A program made the translations under genes and the position numbers. Of a stretch of DNA of 64,000 nt, positions 1 through 9,915 are shown in pieces. Source of the DNA: Lucinisca nassula (Eukaryota > Mollusca > Bivalvia > Lucinida > Lucinidae). Below the pieces are notes generated by a model. The model did no database searches. It worked only from the letters and a program-made list of their open reading frames with translations, and was not told the origin of the DNA. Each line of letters begins with the position of its first letter. Within the stretch, counting starts at the first letter, position 1. The stretch is taken from contig OY757023.1 of the NCBI GenBank assembly GCA_963580285.1, positions 92,281,108 to 92,345,107 on the forward strand, read 5' to 3'.

Positions 1-409
1 CTAACTCCATTTTCAAGATGCGGAGAGACCTCTAAATAAATTCGTATCATAGTTAAGTGTGAGAAAGTAAGGTGCATTAAACTCCTTAAATACGCGTGCT
101 ACGAATTTCAAATCCCCGACTATATGTATTTCAGACTGATTTATGTCGCTAAATACAATTGATATATTTGACACTGGAAGATACTATTTGTAATCATATA
201 TAATGCATCATCTATGTTTATTCTTTTTCATTCAATTGTTTTTGTTGCTCCACTTTCTTAAATTAAAACAGTCACCTATATAGTATATAAAAAGCGGTCC
301 TAAAAATGTACGATTTACAATTTGCCTGAGGCAATTTGCACAGGAGGTAGTCGAGTCCTTGGGGAGATAACCATTTATTTTCTGTCTTGTTCGCGTTAAT
401 TCCCTTGAT
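1..409. other. AT-rich sequence, nothing recognised
   Basis: No coding signal, splice-compatible exon, hairpin or repeat family known from the rest of the window was seen here. Confidence 0.4.
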
Positions 410-700
410 TTTCAGCACAGCTGAGAAAGGTGATGTCCGTATAAGTCCGGTATGGACTAATGATCAAGAGGTTGTGCGTTCGAATCCGGCCACCGGTATC
501 GAGGTGTGTCCTTGGGCAAGACACGTAATTACACTGCCCCACTCCACCCAGGTGTAAATGGGTAGCAGTGGTGTAAAAGCCACTGCCTCTCTCGCGCGCG
601 CGCGTGAAAACACCCGGAATAAGTGTTCGAGAGCGGTTCAATAAGCTTGAAGCTTTCATCGCAATCGAACTAAAATAAATTAGTATAAACTAAACTAACA
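410..700 (+). mobile_element. SINE (type G), tRNA-derived head
   Basis: A pol III B-box-like GTTCGAATCC lies near 480 with an A-box-like stretch upstream. It is followed by a body with CTTGGGCAAGACAC and CCAGGTGTAAATGGGTA, a type of SINE core common in marine invertebrates, and an A-rich AACTAAAC tail. The class is clear from structure; the family name is not assigned. Confidence 0.6.
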
Positions 701-1107
701 CCTAAAGATTATAACCAATGAGTCAGTTTCGAGGGATTTTCATTGCATGGGCTTGTATAAGTAATGGGCGTGATCTGCGAAGGTAACCAAAATGACATGT
801 TGCGTACCATCCTTTTAGGGATAAGCGTAGGTTTCTTTAACCTATGTCGCGCATCATCTTCTTCAGCTATGGCTGTGATAAGACGAAAATTTCAATGTGC
901 GATGTCTAAATATTCATCTCAGAAATACGACAAAATGTGCGAACATCGCAGGTCTCAAGCGTTTGATGAAACAGGATTTTTGTCGTAAGAACTTCGTACG
1001 ATCTTTCTAAGATGAAAATACGTCGCAAATGCTTTGATGAAACTGGCCCCAGGAGATTAGCTTCTAATTTCGCAGCTCTTTAACAGAACTTCAAAAACCT
1101 TAATTAA
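701..1107. other. Intergenic, no feature supported
   Basis: A 74-codon open frame at 764-988 has no recognisable domain, and its GATGAAAC-type words look repeat-derived. Nothing else was seen. Confidence 0.35.
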
Positions 1108-1388
1108 CATCACGTGAACAAGTCCGTGAAATGAAGACCCCTCTAAACCCCACTTTATATAGAGGAAACTGGGGTTGACGGGGGTATACATTAGTTTTCT
1201 TATTTCTACTCCAAGACATAGGTTGTGGGTACTCGTTAGAACCGCCTCAATGAGGCGGTTCTAACGAGCACCCACAACCTAGGTTTTGAGCATTTATAAG
1301 AAAAATATGAAGGATTTTCATCAGAAAAGTGGCCATTTTGGAGATATGAAAAATGCACTATATCGTACGGGTGAGTTGTCGTAATTAA
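1108..1388. mobile_element. Hairpin MITE, family B
   Basis: The left end CATCACGTGAACAAGTCCGTG is followed by a short AACCCCACTTTATATA / GGGGTT inverted motif, then the long central palindrome at about 1225-1285 (GTGGGTACTCGTTAGAACC, then GCCTCAATGAGGC, then the reverse arm). The right end GTTGTCGTAATT is decayed. There is no coding capacity. Confidence 0.7.
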
Positions 1389-1593
1389 GAGTAAATCAGC
1401 ACGTCTAATCAGCCTAAAGAAATGAGTGAACAAACATAATACAAGAGGCGGTTATTAAAAGGAAATAACATTTTATTAATGATTGGGTTTGACCTTATGG
1501 AACTTCAGGTCAGTGACTATAGAAAATGACCAGACATTTTATTTGTTTGAACTTTACCATCACGAAAGTATGCCTATATAATTCTGACCCCCT
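1389..1593. repeat. Interspersed repeat R8 fragment
   Basis: The stretch with AGAGGCGGTTATTAAA and the following AACTTCAGGTCAGTGAC recurs around 2156-2230, 2511-2600, 15130-15300 and 16510-16640. It appears to be the host sequence into which family A MITEs inserted. Confidence 0.45.
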
Positions 1594-1921
1594 TGAATAT
1601 GTTCTATAAAAGGGTAGTCTTTGGAAGCAAGGAATACACCACAGAAGTGAAAAATATGGAGTGTACATGTTTTCTGGGCCAGACTAGTTAGTTTCGGCCA
1701 ATAAGGCCACATCAGTGACCCTCAGATATTTTCAAAATTCCACAATGGAATCAATGATCCAAAGGACAAGAAAATATAATCTACACTATGATGTAGGGCA
1801 GGAAGACGTTTTACCGCCGCCACACATTCCCACACACCAGCTGTAGTGAAGTAAAATATGTTCTATAAAACGGTTATCCTTTGGAAGCAAGGAATACACC
1901 ACAGAAGTGAAAAATATGGAG
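1594..1921 (+). repeat. R1 satellite, about 1.3 units
   Basis: The unit begins ATATGTTCTATAAAAGGG and contains GGCCAGACTAG...TTTCGGCCAATAAGGCC and CTACACTATGATGTAGGGCA. A second unit starts at about 1856, giving a spacing near 250-260 bp, and is cut off by a family A MITE. Confidence 0.7.
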
Positions 1922-2155
1922 TGAACCCCAGTTTTATTTAGTAAAACTGGGGTTTACAGGGGTAAACTTTATTTTATTCTTATTTCTGCTCTAAAATATA
2001 GATTGTAGGTACTCGTTAGAACCGCCTTGTCGAGGCGGTTCTAACGAGTGCCCACAATCTATATTTTGAGCAGAAATAAGAATAATTTCACACATTTTCA
2101 TCTTAAAATTTTCAGTTTTTCGGCAATGTATTTGTATAGGCGTGTTTTCGTAATG
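1922..2155. mobile_element. Hairpin MITE, family A, 5' truncated
   Basis: It has the AACCCCAGTTTTATTTAGTAAAACTGGGGTT motif (described, not perfect), the central palindrome around 2003-2065, and the right end TATAGGCGTGTTTTCGTAATG at about 2136-2155. The left terminal repeat is replaced by R1 satellite. Confidence 0.75.
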
Positions 2156-2230
2156 CAGCCTAATGAAATGAGTGATTTGTATGTTTATACATGCAATACA
2201 AGAGGCGGTTATTAATGTATTAATGATTGG

Positions 2231-2510
2231 CATCATGAAAACACGCCTATATTATTTTGACCCCCTTGAACCCCTCTTTTATATAGTAAAACTCGGGTTT
2301 CCGGGGGTCTACCTTATTTTTCTTATTTCTGCTCAAAAATATAGATTGTAGGTACTCGATAGAACCGCCTCATCGAGGCGGTTCTAACGAGTGCCCACAA
2401 TCTATATTTTGAGCAGAAATAAGAAAAATATCACAATTTTTCATCATAAAATTTTCATTTTTTCGGTGATAAAGATGGCAATGTATTTGTATAGGCGTGT
2501 TTGCGTAATG
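2231..2510. mobile_element. Hairpin MITE, family A, complete
   Basis: The ends CATCATGAAAACACGCCTAT and ATAGGCGTGTTTGCGTAATG are mutual reverse complements with few mismatches, so this is a full copy of about 280 bp. The central palindrome (ACTCGATAGAACCGCCTC / GAGGCGGTTCTAACGAGT) lies near 2352-2402. No coding capacity; presumed to be moved in trans by an unseen transposase. Confidence 0.8.
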
Positions 2511-2692
2511 GTTTGGCCTAATGGAAGTTCAGGTCCGTGACCACAGAAAATGATCAGGCGTTCTATTTGTTTGAACTTTATTGTCCAGTCAACACTTTTA
2601 GAGACATGTCGAGTATGTTACATGTATGCCTTGCATGGTTAACCAGGACTAAACGGGAATACTTCGCGAATGTGAAGGTTTGTTGATTTGTT

Positions 2693-2990
2693 TGTTTGAT
2701 TTGAGGTTTAACGTCCGCGTGAACAATGTAAAGGTCATTTTTGAGACTTTGCTTCCAATTTTGCGTGACTTTTACCCGACATTGAGATGAAACGACATCT
2801 CAAGCCCTGTTGCCGAATGAAACCAATAGGGTTTATTAGCATGGACGGTCCGACTCGCACCGCTTTGCCTGGGCAGGCTTAGATCCTCTAAGCGGTTTAC
2901 GGGCACTCGTGTGCGGGCCGGATTCAGCTCTGCGTAGAAGTATCATGCAGCCAATATATTTCTTCAAGCCTCTATGGGCGGGGCCGAAGG
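2693..2990 (-). mobile_element. SINE type A
   Basis: Read on the minus strand it has the CCGCCCATAG-like head, GGTAAACCGCTTAGAGGATC, the GACAGGGCTTGAGATGTC core and a tail of AACCTCAAATCAAACAAAC. It lies immediately beside the Polinton-like insertion site. Confidence 0.75.
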
Positions 2991-3015
2991 TTTGGTGAAT
3001 GACGTAATGATCAGG

Positions 3016-3021
3016 AATCGA
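3016..3021. repeat. Left target-site duplication AATCGA
   Basis: AATCGA is repeated at 13660-13665. The flanks GATCAGG on the left and TACAATTGACCCACAGC on the right rejoin into a sequence of the R3 family (compare 56433-56480), which shows that a single integration split an R3 copy. Confidence 0.85.
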
Positions 3022-4103
3022 AGCAGCAGTGGGGTCACTATAGCCCCATGGACTGCGCATGCGCAGAATGCCGTCACTCCCAGAAACGTAAGGGAAACGA
3101 TTAGATGACGAAACTACCCTAAATATCGGACGCGTGTTTAATTTATTTAAATTACCGTAATTACGCCGTAATTATCCTTAAGTTTGAGGTCTCGGACGAC
3201 GCTCGAAAGGCGTTCCCGCGGAATGGCGGAGTTTGCTGTCCCCGATAGGGTCAGGGCGATCGGGGTCTACACCGTTCGCTCGAGCGCTCCTATCCGTATA
3301 TTTAGGGGGATACTACTCGTTGTCGTATTGATATTATTAACAATCGCGGCGAACCACTTATCGCCTCGAACACCGGAAAACAATGGAAGGTGCTGGAAGA
3401 GCGCGATTTGATGAACTGCTTTCGATTCAATTACTAAAGGCGTGAGAAAGGACTGCGCCCCTGGAAAAAAGTAAAAGTAGTACGCAAAAAGGGAAAGCAC
3501 ATCAAAATGATAACCGAATGATGATCAGCGTAATTATCCTAAAAATGTCAATGAAAAGAAAAATCGACGACGCGACGTTGGTGCAACGTTGTATACGACG
3601 GCGTCTTAAACGCATGTGTGCGTGTGTACGCGCGTGTCCGTTTTATGTCCAACCAACGACTTAGGGCATAGCGGAGACGGGGTGACATATAAAGCTTGTC
3701 CGGAGCAGACCTCTAATAGTTTTAAAGGTAATTATAAGCGAAACTTGAAACACCGATGTGGGGCTATGAGAGAAATCGCAGAATGCAAGAAACATAACCC
3801 CGCTAACACTATTTACGGAGTTACTTCCCTTCTTAAATAGGACCCCGCACAGTATTTTGGGTGCCCTATAGAAATCACCAAGTCAGTCAGCTTGTCACAT
3901 CTAAACCAAAATATTTAACCGGTCATAACTTAAAAAGTATTTACCCTACGCTCACGAAACTTCGCATACATACCATCACAATACCCTACATTCTGACAAA
4001 CGGTCATAACCGTATTGCTTTTGGGTGCGCGTTTGTCAGGCAAAAACCAAACGACTTAAAGTCGGTCATAACTTCAAAAGGATTTGTCCTGCTGTCACGA
4101 AAC

Positions 4104-4208
<105 letters not shown>

Positions 4209-4221
4209 TCCATCACAACGG

Positions 4222-4420
4222 CCCCCGCCCATAGGGGCTCGAAGAAATATATGGGCTCCGCGTTGCTTCCACGCAGAGTCGAATCCGACCCGCGCACTAG
4301 TACTGGTAAACCGCTTAGAGGATCTAAACCTGATCGGGCAAAGCGGTGCTAGTCGGTCCGTTCACGCTAATAAACCCTGTTGGCTTCATTGGGTGACGGG
4401 GCTTGAGATGTCATTTTTAT
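4222..4420 (+). mobile_element. SINE type A fragment inside the left terminal repeat
   Basis: The CCGCCCATAGGGGCTCGAAG head through GGGGCTTGAGATGTCATTTT is present, and the A-rich tail is absent. The same truncated SINE, with the same junction CATTTTTATGCCC, sits in the right arm at 11800-12000. Confidence 0.7.
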
Positions 4421-4849
4421 GCCCCACCAACGACAAAGGGCATAGCGGAGACGGAGCGATAGATGCGCTCGATCGGGGTTAGCTCCGTTTGGTCAGGGGC
4501 AGTCGGTCAGTCGTTAACGCAAATTGTTGCGCGTGTTAAACGAAACGACGTTGTTTTAACGTCGTATGCACGGCGTGTGCCAGTGCACGGCAGCAGCACT
4601 CTTCCATCCCAACATTTAGGATATTACTACTGTCAGGCGCTGGTGCGGTGTCATGATCAGCCGAGTAAGCGGCGAAAGGTTTATCGCCTTTAAACAAACA
4701 ATGGAACTCGCTGGAAGGGAGCGTTCTGAAGGCTGCGGTTATTGATCCAATTTTTATGCTCCCCGAAGGGAGAGCGTTTAGTCGCCGCTTCGTCCGTCCA
4801 TCCGTCCGTCCGTCAGTCCGACACACTTTTTATCTCCAAAAGCGTTAAA

Positions 4850-5280
4850 GGTAATTAAGCGAAACTTGATATACTGATAGAGGGTGATGAGAGGAATTTG
4901 AGAATACAAGAACCATAACCCAGCCAACAGTATTTACGGAGTTACTACCCTTCTTAAATAGGACCCCGCACAGTATTTTGGGTGGCCTATAGTAAGCACC
5001 TTGTCATTCAGTTTGTCACATCTAAACCAAAATATTTAACAGGTCATTACTTTTAAAGAATTATCCATACTCTCATGAAACGTCACATACATACCATCAC
5101 AAGACCTACATTCTGACAAAGGGTCATAACTATATTGCATTTGGTTTGTCAGGCCAGAACCAAACAACTTAAACTCGGTAAACAATTAAAAGTATCTGCC
5201 CTGCTCTCACACACATACATACCATCACAATACCTACATTCTGACGACAAAGGGTCGTTATTAAAGTATTATTTTCACTG
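4850..5280 (+). repeat. Direct duplication of terminal-repeat sequence 3730-4100
   Basis: The stretch with GCGAAACTTGA, ATTTACGGAGTTAC and AGGACCCCGCACAGTATTTT repeats 3735-4100 in the same orientation with about 10-15% divergence by eye. A (CCGT)n-like run at 4788-4815 precedes it. Confidence 0.7.
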
Positions 5281-5409
5281 AATTATCTCCCCTTTTTTCA
5301 AAATAAATATCTCCTGTTGTTTCATAACCATGGGTGATAAGGCTTTCGTATTTCACACGCGTAATCCTTGTGACATTTTTCATTAAAAATCGCTAACTAG
5401 GAAATTCTT

Positions 5410-5738
5410 AGACTTTTGGTTTATTTGTTTGTTTGATTTGAGGTTTAACGTCCACGTCAACACTGTAAAGGTCATTTTGGAGACGTTGCTTCCAATTTCG
5501 TGGGACTTTTACCCGGCATTGAGATGAAGTGACATCTCGAGCCCTGTCGCCCAATGAAACCAATAGGTTTTATTAGCATGGACGGTCTGCCTCGCACCGC
5601 GATTCCTGGACAGGCTTAGATCCTCTAAGCAGTTTACCAGTGCTAGTGTGCGGGCCGGATTCAGCTCTGCGTGGAAGCATCATGCAGCCCATATATTTCT
5701 TCAAGCCCATATGGGCGGGGCCCGAGACTTTTGGTTTA
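5410..5738 (-). mobile_element. SINE type A with 14-bp target duplication
   Basis: The SINE body (about 5424-5724, minus strand) is flanked by AGACTTTTGGTTTA at 5410-5423 and 5725-5738, so it is an intact retroposition into the viral element and dates the element as older than this insertion. Confidence 0.85.
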
Positions 5739-5859
5739 AGAGTTACAACAGGTGGCTACTATATTTAGTTTATTTACATCTGACACTTAGTTCATTGATT
5801 AACCAATTGTTTGCGGGAAACCCCGAAAGAAGTACCTTGGCAAACAGTGCTTGCCCAGA

Positions 5860-5912
5860 TCAGACGTCGCAGAACGCGGGGTCTGATCAGGGCCTACACT
5901 ATACACATCCGC
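5860..5912. repeat. Palindromic repeat, GGCGTCTGATC type
   Basis: CAGATCAGACGTCGCAGAACGCGGGGTCTGATCAGGGCC is a decayed copy of a hairpin also found at 15525-15570, 17132-17182, 38365-38415 and 57412-57465. Confidence 0.6.
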
Positions 5913-6001
5913 ATACACTCACACCTACAAACGCGCACAAACTGCTTCAAACCCTAATTTCATATGAAAAGTTTTTAACCAAATCCGACCTTCACTCTCC
6001 T

Positions 6002-6205
6002 ATCAGACTATGAACTCTTAAAAGTAAAATCTATGTTAACAATGACTACGACGCATACCGATTGGTTGCTATTAAAAAACCGACCTATACTGTGAACAAA
6101 TGACAGCCTCGTTTTGAAATCGGCGAAAAAAACATAAAGGTTGTAGTAAATAACTTCATTCTCAAACGAATCCGCAAAGAGAAAACACCAAGCGTTGCGT
6201 TCCAG
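6002..6205 (+). pseudogene. Possible remnant coding frame upstream of the 169-aa ORF
   Basis: One frame here (codons from 6032) reads as plausible protein with lysine- and valine-rich segments (for example ILKRIRKEK) but is interrupted by TGA near 6101. It has no start that fits and no recognised domain. It may be the broken end of a viral gene; weak evidence. Confidence 0.25.
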
Positions 6206-6210
6206 GTAGG

Positions 6211-6720
6211 ATGGGAAGGTTTCTGGCATTATATCGGGCTTTCGGCGGAGAGGAGTGCATCGAAAAGGACACGCGCGTAATTAATGAAATCAACTGGAAT
6301 TTCAACGAAAGGGGCCTATGTAACTGGATCGAGGACAACTGTAAATTTCACTATGGCCAGGAACCCCGACTCACATTTTACCAGGTAACTTCTCACCATG
6401 ACGGGGAAGGCAACACGAGCTACACCAGAAAGCAGATCTACGATACGGTAAATCACTACTGGAAACGGCTAAAGCAAAAGCTAAGGAGTGGTCAGTGTTA
6501 TTTCTTCCCACCCGCAAGAACTCCACCACCGGATAGCGACGACAACCCCATCAAATATAAACCGAGTACGGGAGAGCTGTATTCGATACCTACGTCCGGA
6601 GAGAAAAGTCCTATGTATTTGAAAGATGTTGAGATTTACGAAAAGTGGTTCAAAGACTTACTCGCTTTTGTAACAGAATATCTGAGAGATGAGACCCTTA
6701 GCTTAGCCGTATCCGATTAG
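6211..6720 (+). CDS. Unknown 169-aa protein of the Polinton-like element
   Basis: The frame is open from ATG at 6211 to TAG at 6718-6720. I do not recognise the protein. It has aromatic-rich segments (NHYWKRLKQKL, EKWFKDLLAF) and a proline-rich middle (FFPPARTPPP near residues 97-106). No signal peptide or membrane segment is apparent. It lies on the same strand as, and upstream of, the ATPase, so it is probably one of the element's accessory or virion genes. The start is uncertain because the upstream region could supply a longer, now broken N-terminus. Confidence 0.55.
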   Translation: MGRFLALYRAFGGEECIEKDTRVINEINWNFNERGLCNWIEDNCKFHYGQEPRLTFYQVTSHHDGEGNTSYTRKQIYDTVNHYWKRLKQKLRSGQCYFFPPARTPPPDSDDNPIKYKPSTGELYSIPTSGEKSPMYLKDVEIYEKWFKDLLAFVTEYLRDETLSLAVSD

Positions 6721-6809
6721 ACATAACGTAAAAAAAAGAAAGCGATTTTCCCAATCGAACATTTGGGACCAGTTGTATTCTCGAATGAGTTAAGAGGAGA
6801 GGCACTGGG

Positions 6810-7155
6810 TATTGGTGGTGGTGGTGGTGGTGGCTGTGGTGGTATCTGTGGTGGTGGTGTTGGTGGTGGAGGTGGTTGTGGCTGTGGTGGTGGTGGGTGG
6901 TGGTGGTGGCTGTGATAGTGGTGGTGGTGGTGTCTGTTGTGGTGGTGCCTGTGGTGCTGGTTGTAGTGTCTGGTTGTGGTTGTGGCTGTGATGGTGGGTG
7001 GTGGTGGTGGCTGTGGTGGTGGTGACTGTAGTGGTGTCTACGGTGGTGGTGGTGGTGGGTGGTGGTGGTGGCTGTGGTGGTGGGAGTGGTGGTGGTGGTG
7101 GTGGCTGTGGTGGTAATGGTGGCTGTAGTGGTGTCTGTTGTGGTGGTGGTCAATG
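6810..7155. repeat. GGT/TGG-rich low-complexity tract
   Basis: About 345 bases of GTGGTGGTGGCTGTGG variants between the 169-aa ORF and the ATPase gene. Both the plus-strand glycine/valine reading and the minus-strand Thr/His reading are low complexity and not supported as genes. Runs of GG on one strand could form two-tetrad quadruplexes. Confidence 0.85.
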
Positions 7156-7204
7156 ATGTAAAAAGTTTGTTAGAATAACCAAACTGTAAACTCTTGAAAC
7201 GAAA

Positions 7205-7885
7205 ATGAATCGATGCTCAGACTGTTACCTCGGGTTCTCGAGACGTGATGCTTTGTTAAGACACCAACGCAATACACACGGTAGTGGGATAGTCCCAGAC
7301 ATAACAAACAGCATTACCTTCCAACATCCGTTTTCTATGGTTGTAACTGGCCCTAGCGGAAGCGGTAAAACGGAATGGACTAGAAAATTACTCCTGTCCG
7401 ACCTCATATACCCTCCACCCGAACGTATCGTATGGCATTTTGGTCAATGGCAAAGATTGTACGACGACTTGCAACGCACTCTTCCCCAGATAGAGTTTGT
7501 ACACGGTATACCGGACAACCTGACTAGCTCCGAGTATATCGATACCCGAAAAAGGAACGTCCTAGTCTTTGACGACTTGATGACCGAGGCTAAATGCGAT
7601 CAAAGAATTGCGGACCTCTTTACTAAGGAGAGTCATCAAAGAAACTTGTCCGTCGTATATCTCACGCAGAATCTATTTCCACAAGGAAAAGCCTGTAGAG
7701 ACATCGCTTTGAACACGCAATACCTCGTCCTTTTCAATAATCCCATCGGCAGACAACAAGTGGCGACGTTGGCGAGAAGAATGTATCCAGCATCCCATTC
7801 CACGTTTATGAAACGATTCGAACAGGTTACGAGTCAGCCGAAAGAAGCGGAAATTAGAGGTATCCGAAGAGTCCGATATAAATGA
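7205..7885 (+). CDS. Packaging-type (FtsK/HerA, A32-like) ATPase with N-terminal C2H2 finger
   Basis: 226 aa. The family powers entry of viral DNA into the capsid in adintoviruses, Polintons and related viruses. Walker A GPSGSGKT is at residues 49-56, Walker B VLVFDD at 119-124, and a polar sensor TQN at 154-156. The downstream LVLFNNP and LARRMYP also match Polinton ATPases. A classical C2H2 finger (C4, C7, H20, H25) precedes the ATPase domain. The ATG at 7205 keeps the finger. The C-terminus after about residue 210 stops looking like the family and terminates at TGA, while the +1 frame is open beyond it, which suggests a deletion or frameshift near 7830-7860. The family call is firm; function in this copy is doubtful. 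Confidence 0.85.
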   Translation: MNRCSDCYLGFSRRDALLRHQRNTHGSGIVPDITNSITFQHPFSMVVTGPSGSGKTEWTRKLLLSDLIYPPPERIVWHFGQWQRLYDDLQRTLPQIEFVHGIPDNLTSSEYIDTRKRNVLVFDDLMTEAKCDQRIADLFTKESHQRNLSVVYLTQNLFPQGKACRDIALNTQYLVLFNNPIGRQQVATLARRMYPASHSTFMKRFEQVTSQPKEAEIRGIRRVRYK

Positions 7886-8384
7886 CGAAGACAGTGACGA
7901 TGACAGGGAATCGATAAGCGACGTAACCGACACGCATTACCCCTATATTAGACCTCCGGGTAAACGCGTCAAAGATGAGCTGGCAGAAGACCGCCTGTGT
8001 CTAGAAATATGGGAGAGAAGGTTTAAGGAACCTCTAAGGCAATCCAATGCAGAGCGCTTTAAAGACAAGGTTAATAGCTACATCGAAGATGGGACTGCTC
8101 CCGAGGACGCTTATCATCGCGCAGCAAACGAGGACTTGCCTTCCCTCAGGAAAAGACTTAGGCACGATTACGCGAGGTTTCTGGTGGATTATCACCGGCT
8201 GCAAAAGGATCATACTCAACGGCAGATTCTACAGTCGGCTAAAACATTAAGAATACAGCATGACAGGAATGTCGACGAATCCATCCAGCAAGCCGTGAAA
8301 CTGAGGAAGGATTTATTCGCCAGCGTTTGGCCCGACCATGTCTTGACAGAAAACGATGAAAACCAGGAATCTGATGCCGAATGA
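7812..8384 (+). pseudogene. Start-less open frame overlapping the ATPase end
   Basis: A 190-codon frame, +1 relative to the ATPase, is open from just after a TGA at 7809 to TGA at 8382-8384. It begins with a basic RKKRKLE cluster that resembles a nuclear localisation signal, followed by a strongly acidic serine-rich segment (EDSDDD) and then a charged helical region. There is no ATG in the first part, so either its own 5' end was lost by deletion or it was joined to the ATPase by frameshift. No family was recognised; minor virion or DNA-binding proteins of such elements are often basic like this. Confidence 0.5.
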
Positions 8385-8429
8385 AATATACGTAACAAGG
8401 GTAAAGCATCGCTATATTTACAGAAAAAG

Positions 8430-8807
8430 ATGGGTTCTATAGAAGTGTTTGACAAGAAACTGAATAAATGGGTGCCTTATGTCCCGGACTACGATGCATG
8501 GTACCATCATTCCAAAGACTTGAGCGAGGGCTACGTTGAACCCGATCACGAGGGACGGTATATCGTCGGTAGCGGTAGAAGAAACCGTCTTCTAAAGGAA
8601 ATGGAAGATCAGCGACAAAAAGAAATTTAAATGCTAGAACAGCAAAAACCCGTGGTGAAATTGGTCACTCCCGTGGCTCAAGCGGTTGAAATTGCAAAGT
8701 CAGAACTAGCACGATTACAAAAGGAGCATAAGGGCGAGGCCTCTGATCGTAAGAAACCAAGAGCGAAAAACGGGCAGTTGGGAGACTGGACAACCTTTAA
8801 ATATTAA
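8430..8807 (+). pseudogene. Small basic protein gene split by an in-frame stop
   Basis: Two adjoining frames in the same phase: 8430-8630 (66 aa, starts MGSIEVFDKK) ends in TAA, and an ATG follows at once at 8631, continuing to TAA at 8805-8807 (58 aa). The second part ends with a lysine/arginine cluster (DRKKPRAKNG) and TTFKY. The seamless frame on both sides of the stop suggests one ancestral gene of about 125 codons, but two separate small genes are possible. It lies between the start-less frame and the protease, where Polintons keep minor capsid-type genes. Not identified. Confidence 0.5.
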
Positions 8808-8813
8808 GCGACG

Positions 8814-9262
8814 ATGAACAGTGATCAACTGACTCGTATACTTTCTGGATACACCGTAACTGTCTGCGCAGCGGACCAAATTAAAAAAACGAAGAGGAAG
8901 GTTCGTCATTTCCAACACATCCACGAGTTATCAAAGGGGGGGAACACTGGGTAACATTTCATTTTCCCAAACACGGACCGTACGAATTTTTCGATTCAGT
9001 AGGAAAAGATCCTAGAAGTTACGGCGTTGGGTTCGAAGAGGTACTCAATAAACCCTACTTAATGGACCATAAACAGCTTCAACAATCTAGTTCTAACGTA
9101 TGCGGACTATACTGTGCGTACTACGTGATGGCTAGATCTCGAGGAAAAACCATGCGATACATTATCAAAGAATTCAACCCACGCCAGAAGAAGTTCAACG
9201 ACCGCCTGATTGTGTCTAAAATGAAAAGAATGCTAAGAAGAAGACGGAAAGACTTTACATGA
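8814..9262 (+). pseudogene. Adenain-like cysteine protease, broken by two frameshifts
   Basis: The family (C5/adenain-like) matures capsid proteins. The coding potential runs through three frames: 8814-8890, about 8891-8938, and about 8939-9262. The shifts fall at an A7 run (8883-8889) and a G7 run (8936-8942). The last frame shows the catalytic region: histidine in EHW (codon 8945-8947), the EFFDS segment, a glutamine-rich stretch and the nucleophile in VCGLYC (codon 9101-9103). The start at 8814 (MNSDQLTRIL) fits the family's short N-terminus. The gene is intact in order but cannot be read through as it stands, so this copy is inactive unless the runs are assembly errors or sites of frameshifting. 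Confidence 0.75.
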
Positions 9263-9305
9263 ACATTTATACATGTATACATAATTTGCCACTACGTTGC
9301 GTGTA

Positions 9306-9311
9306 AATAAA
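9306..9311 (+). terminator. Poly(A) signal AATAAA
   Basis: AATAAA about 45 bases after the protease stop; a plausible 3' end for the plus-strand viral genes. Confidence 0.5.
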
Positions 9312-9349
9312 TATGTAAAAACTATACGTTTGTTTTGTAATCATTTCTA

Positions 9350-9915
9350 TCCTAATATGTTCTATTAAAGGGTTATCCTTTGGAAGCACGAAATACACCA
9401 CAGAAATGGAAAATATGAAGTGTACATGTTTTCTGGGCCAGACTAGCTAGTTTCGGCCAACTAGGCCTCATTAGTGACCCTCAAATATTTTCAAAATTCC
9501 ACAATGGAATCAATGATACCAACGGACACGAAAAAATAAAAAATCTACACTATGATGTAGGGCATGGAGACTTTTTACGGCCGCCACACGTTCTATCCTA
9601 ATATGTTCTATAAAAGGGTTATCCTTTGGAAGCACGAAATACACCACAGGAATGGAAAATATGAAGTGTACACGTTTTCTGGGCCAGACTAGCTAGTTTC
9701 TGCCAATTAGGCCTCATCAGTGACCCTCAAATATTTTCAAAATTCCACAATGGAATCAATGATCCCGAAGGACAAGAAAATATAAACTACACTATGATGT
9801 AGGACAGGGAGACTTTTTACGGCCGCCACACGTTCTATCCTAATATGTTCTATAAAAGGGTTATCCTTTGGAAGCACGAAATACACCGCAGGAATGGAAA
9901 ATATGAAGTGTGCGG
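9350..9915 (+). repeat. R1 satellite, about 2.3 units, inside the viral element
   Basis: ATATGTTCTAT unit starts at about 9354, 9600 and 9841 (spacing 242-246 bp) with high mutual similarity. The last unit is truncated and runs directly into an R3 fragment. Confidence 0.85.

Noticed and set aside
6698..7153. 151-aa Thr/His-rich minus-strand ORF
   Set aside because: Low-complexity reading of the GGT tract with no domain.
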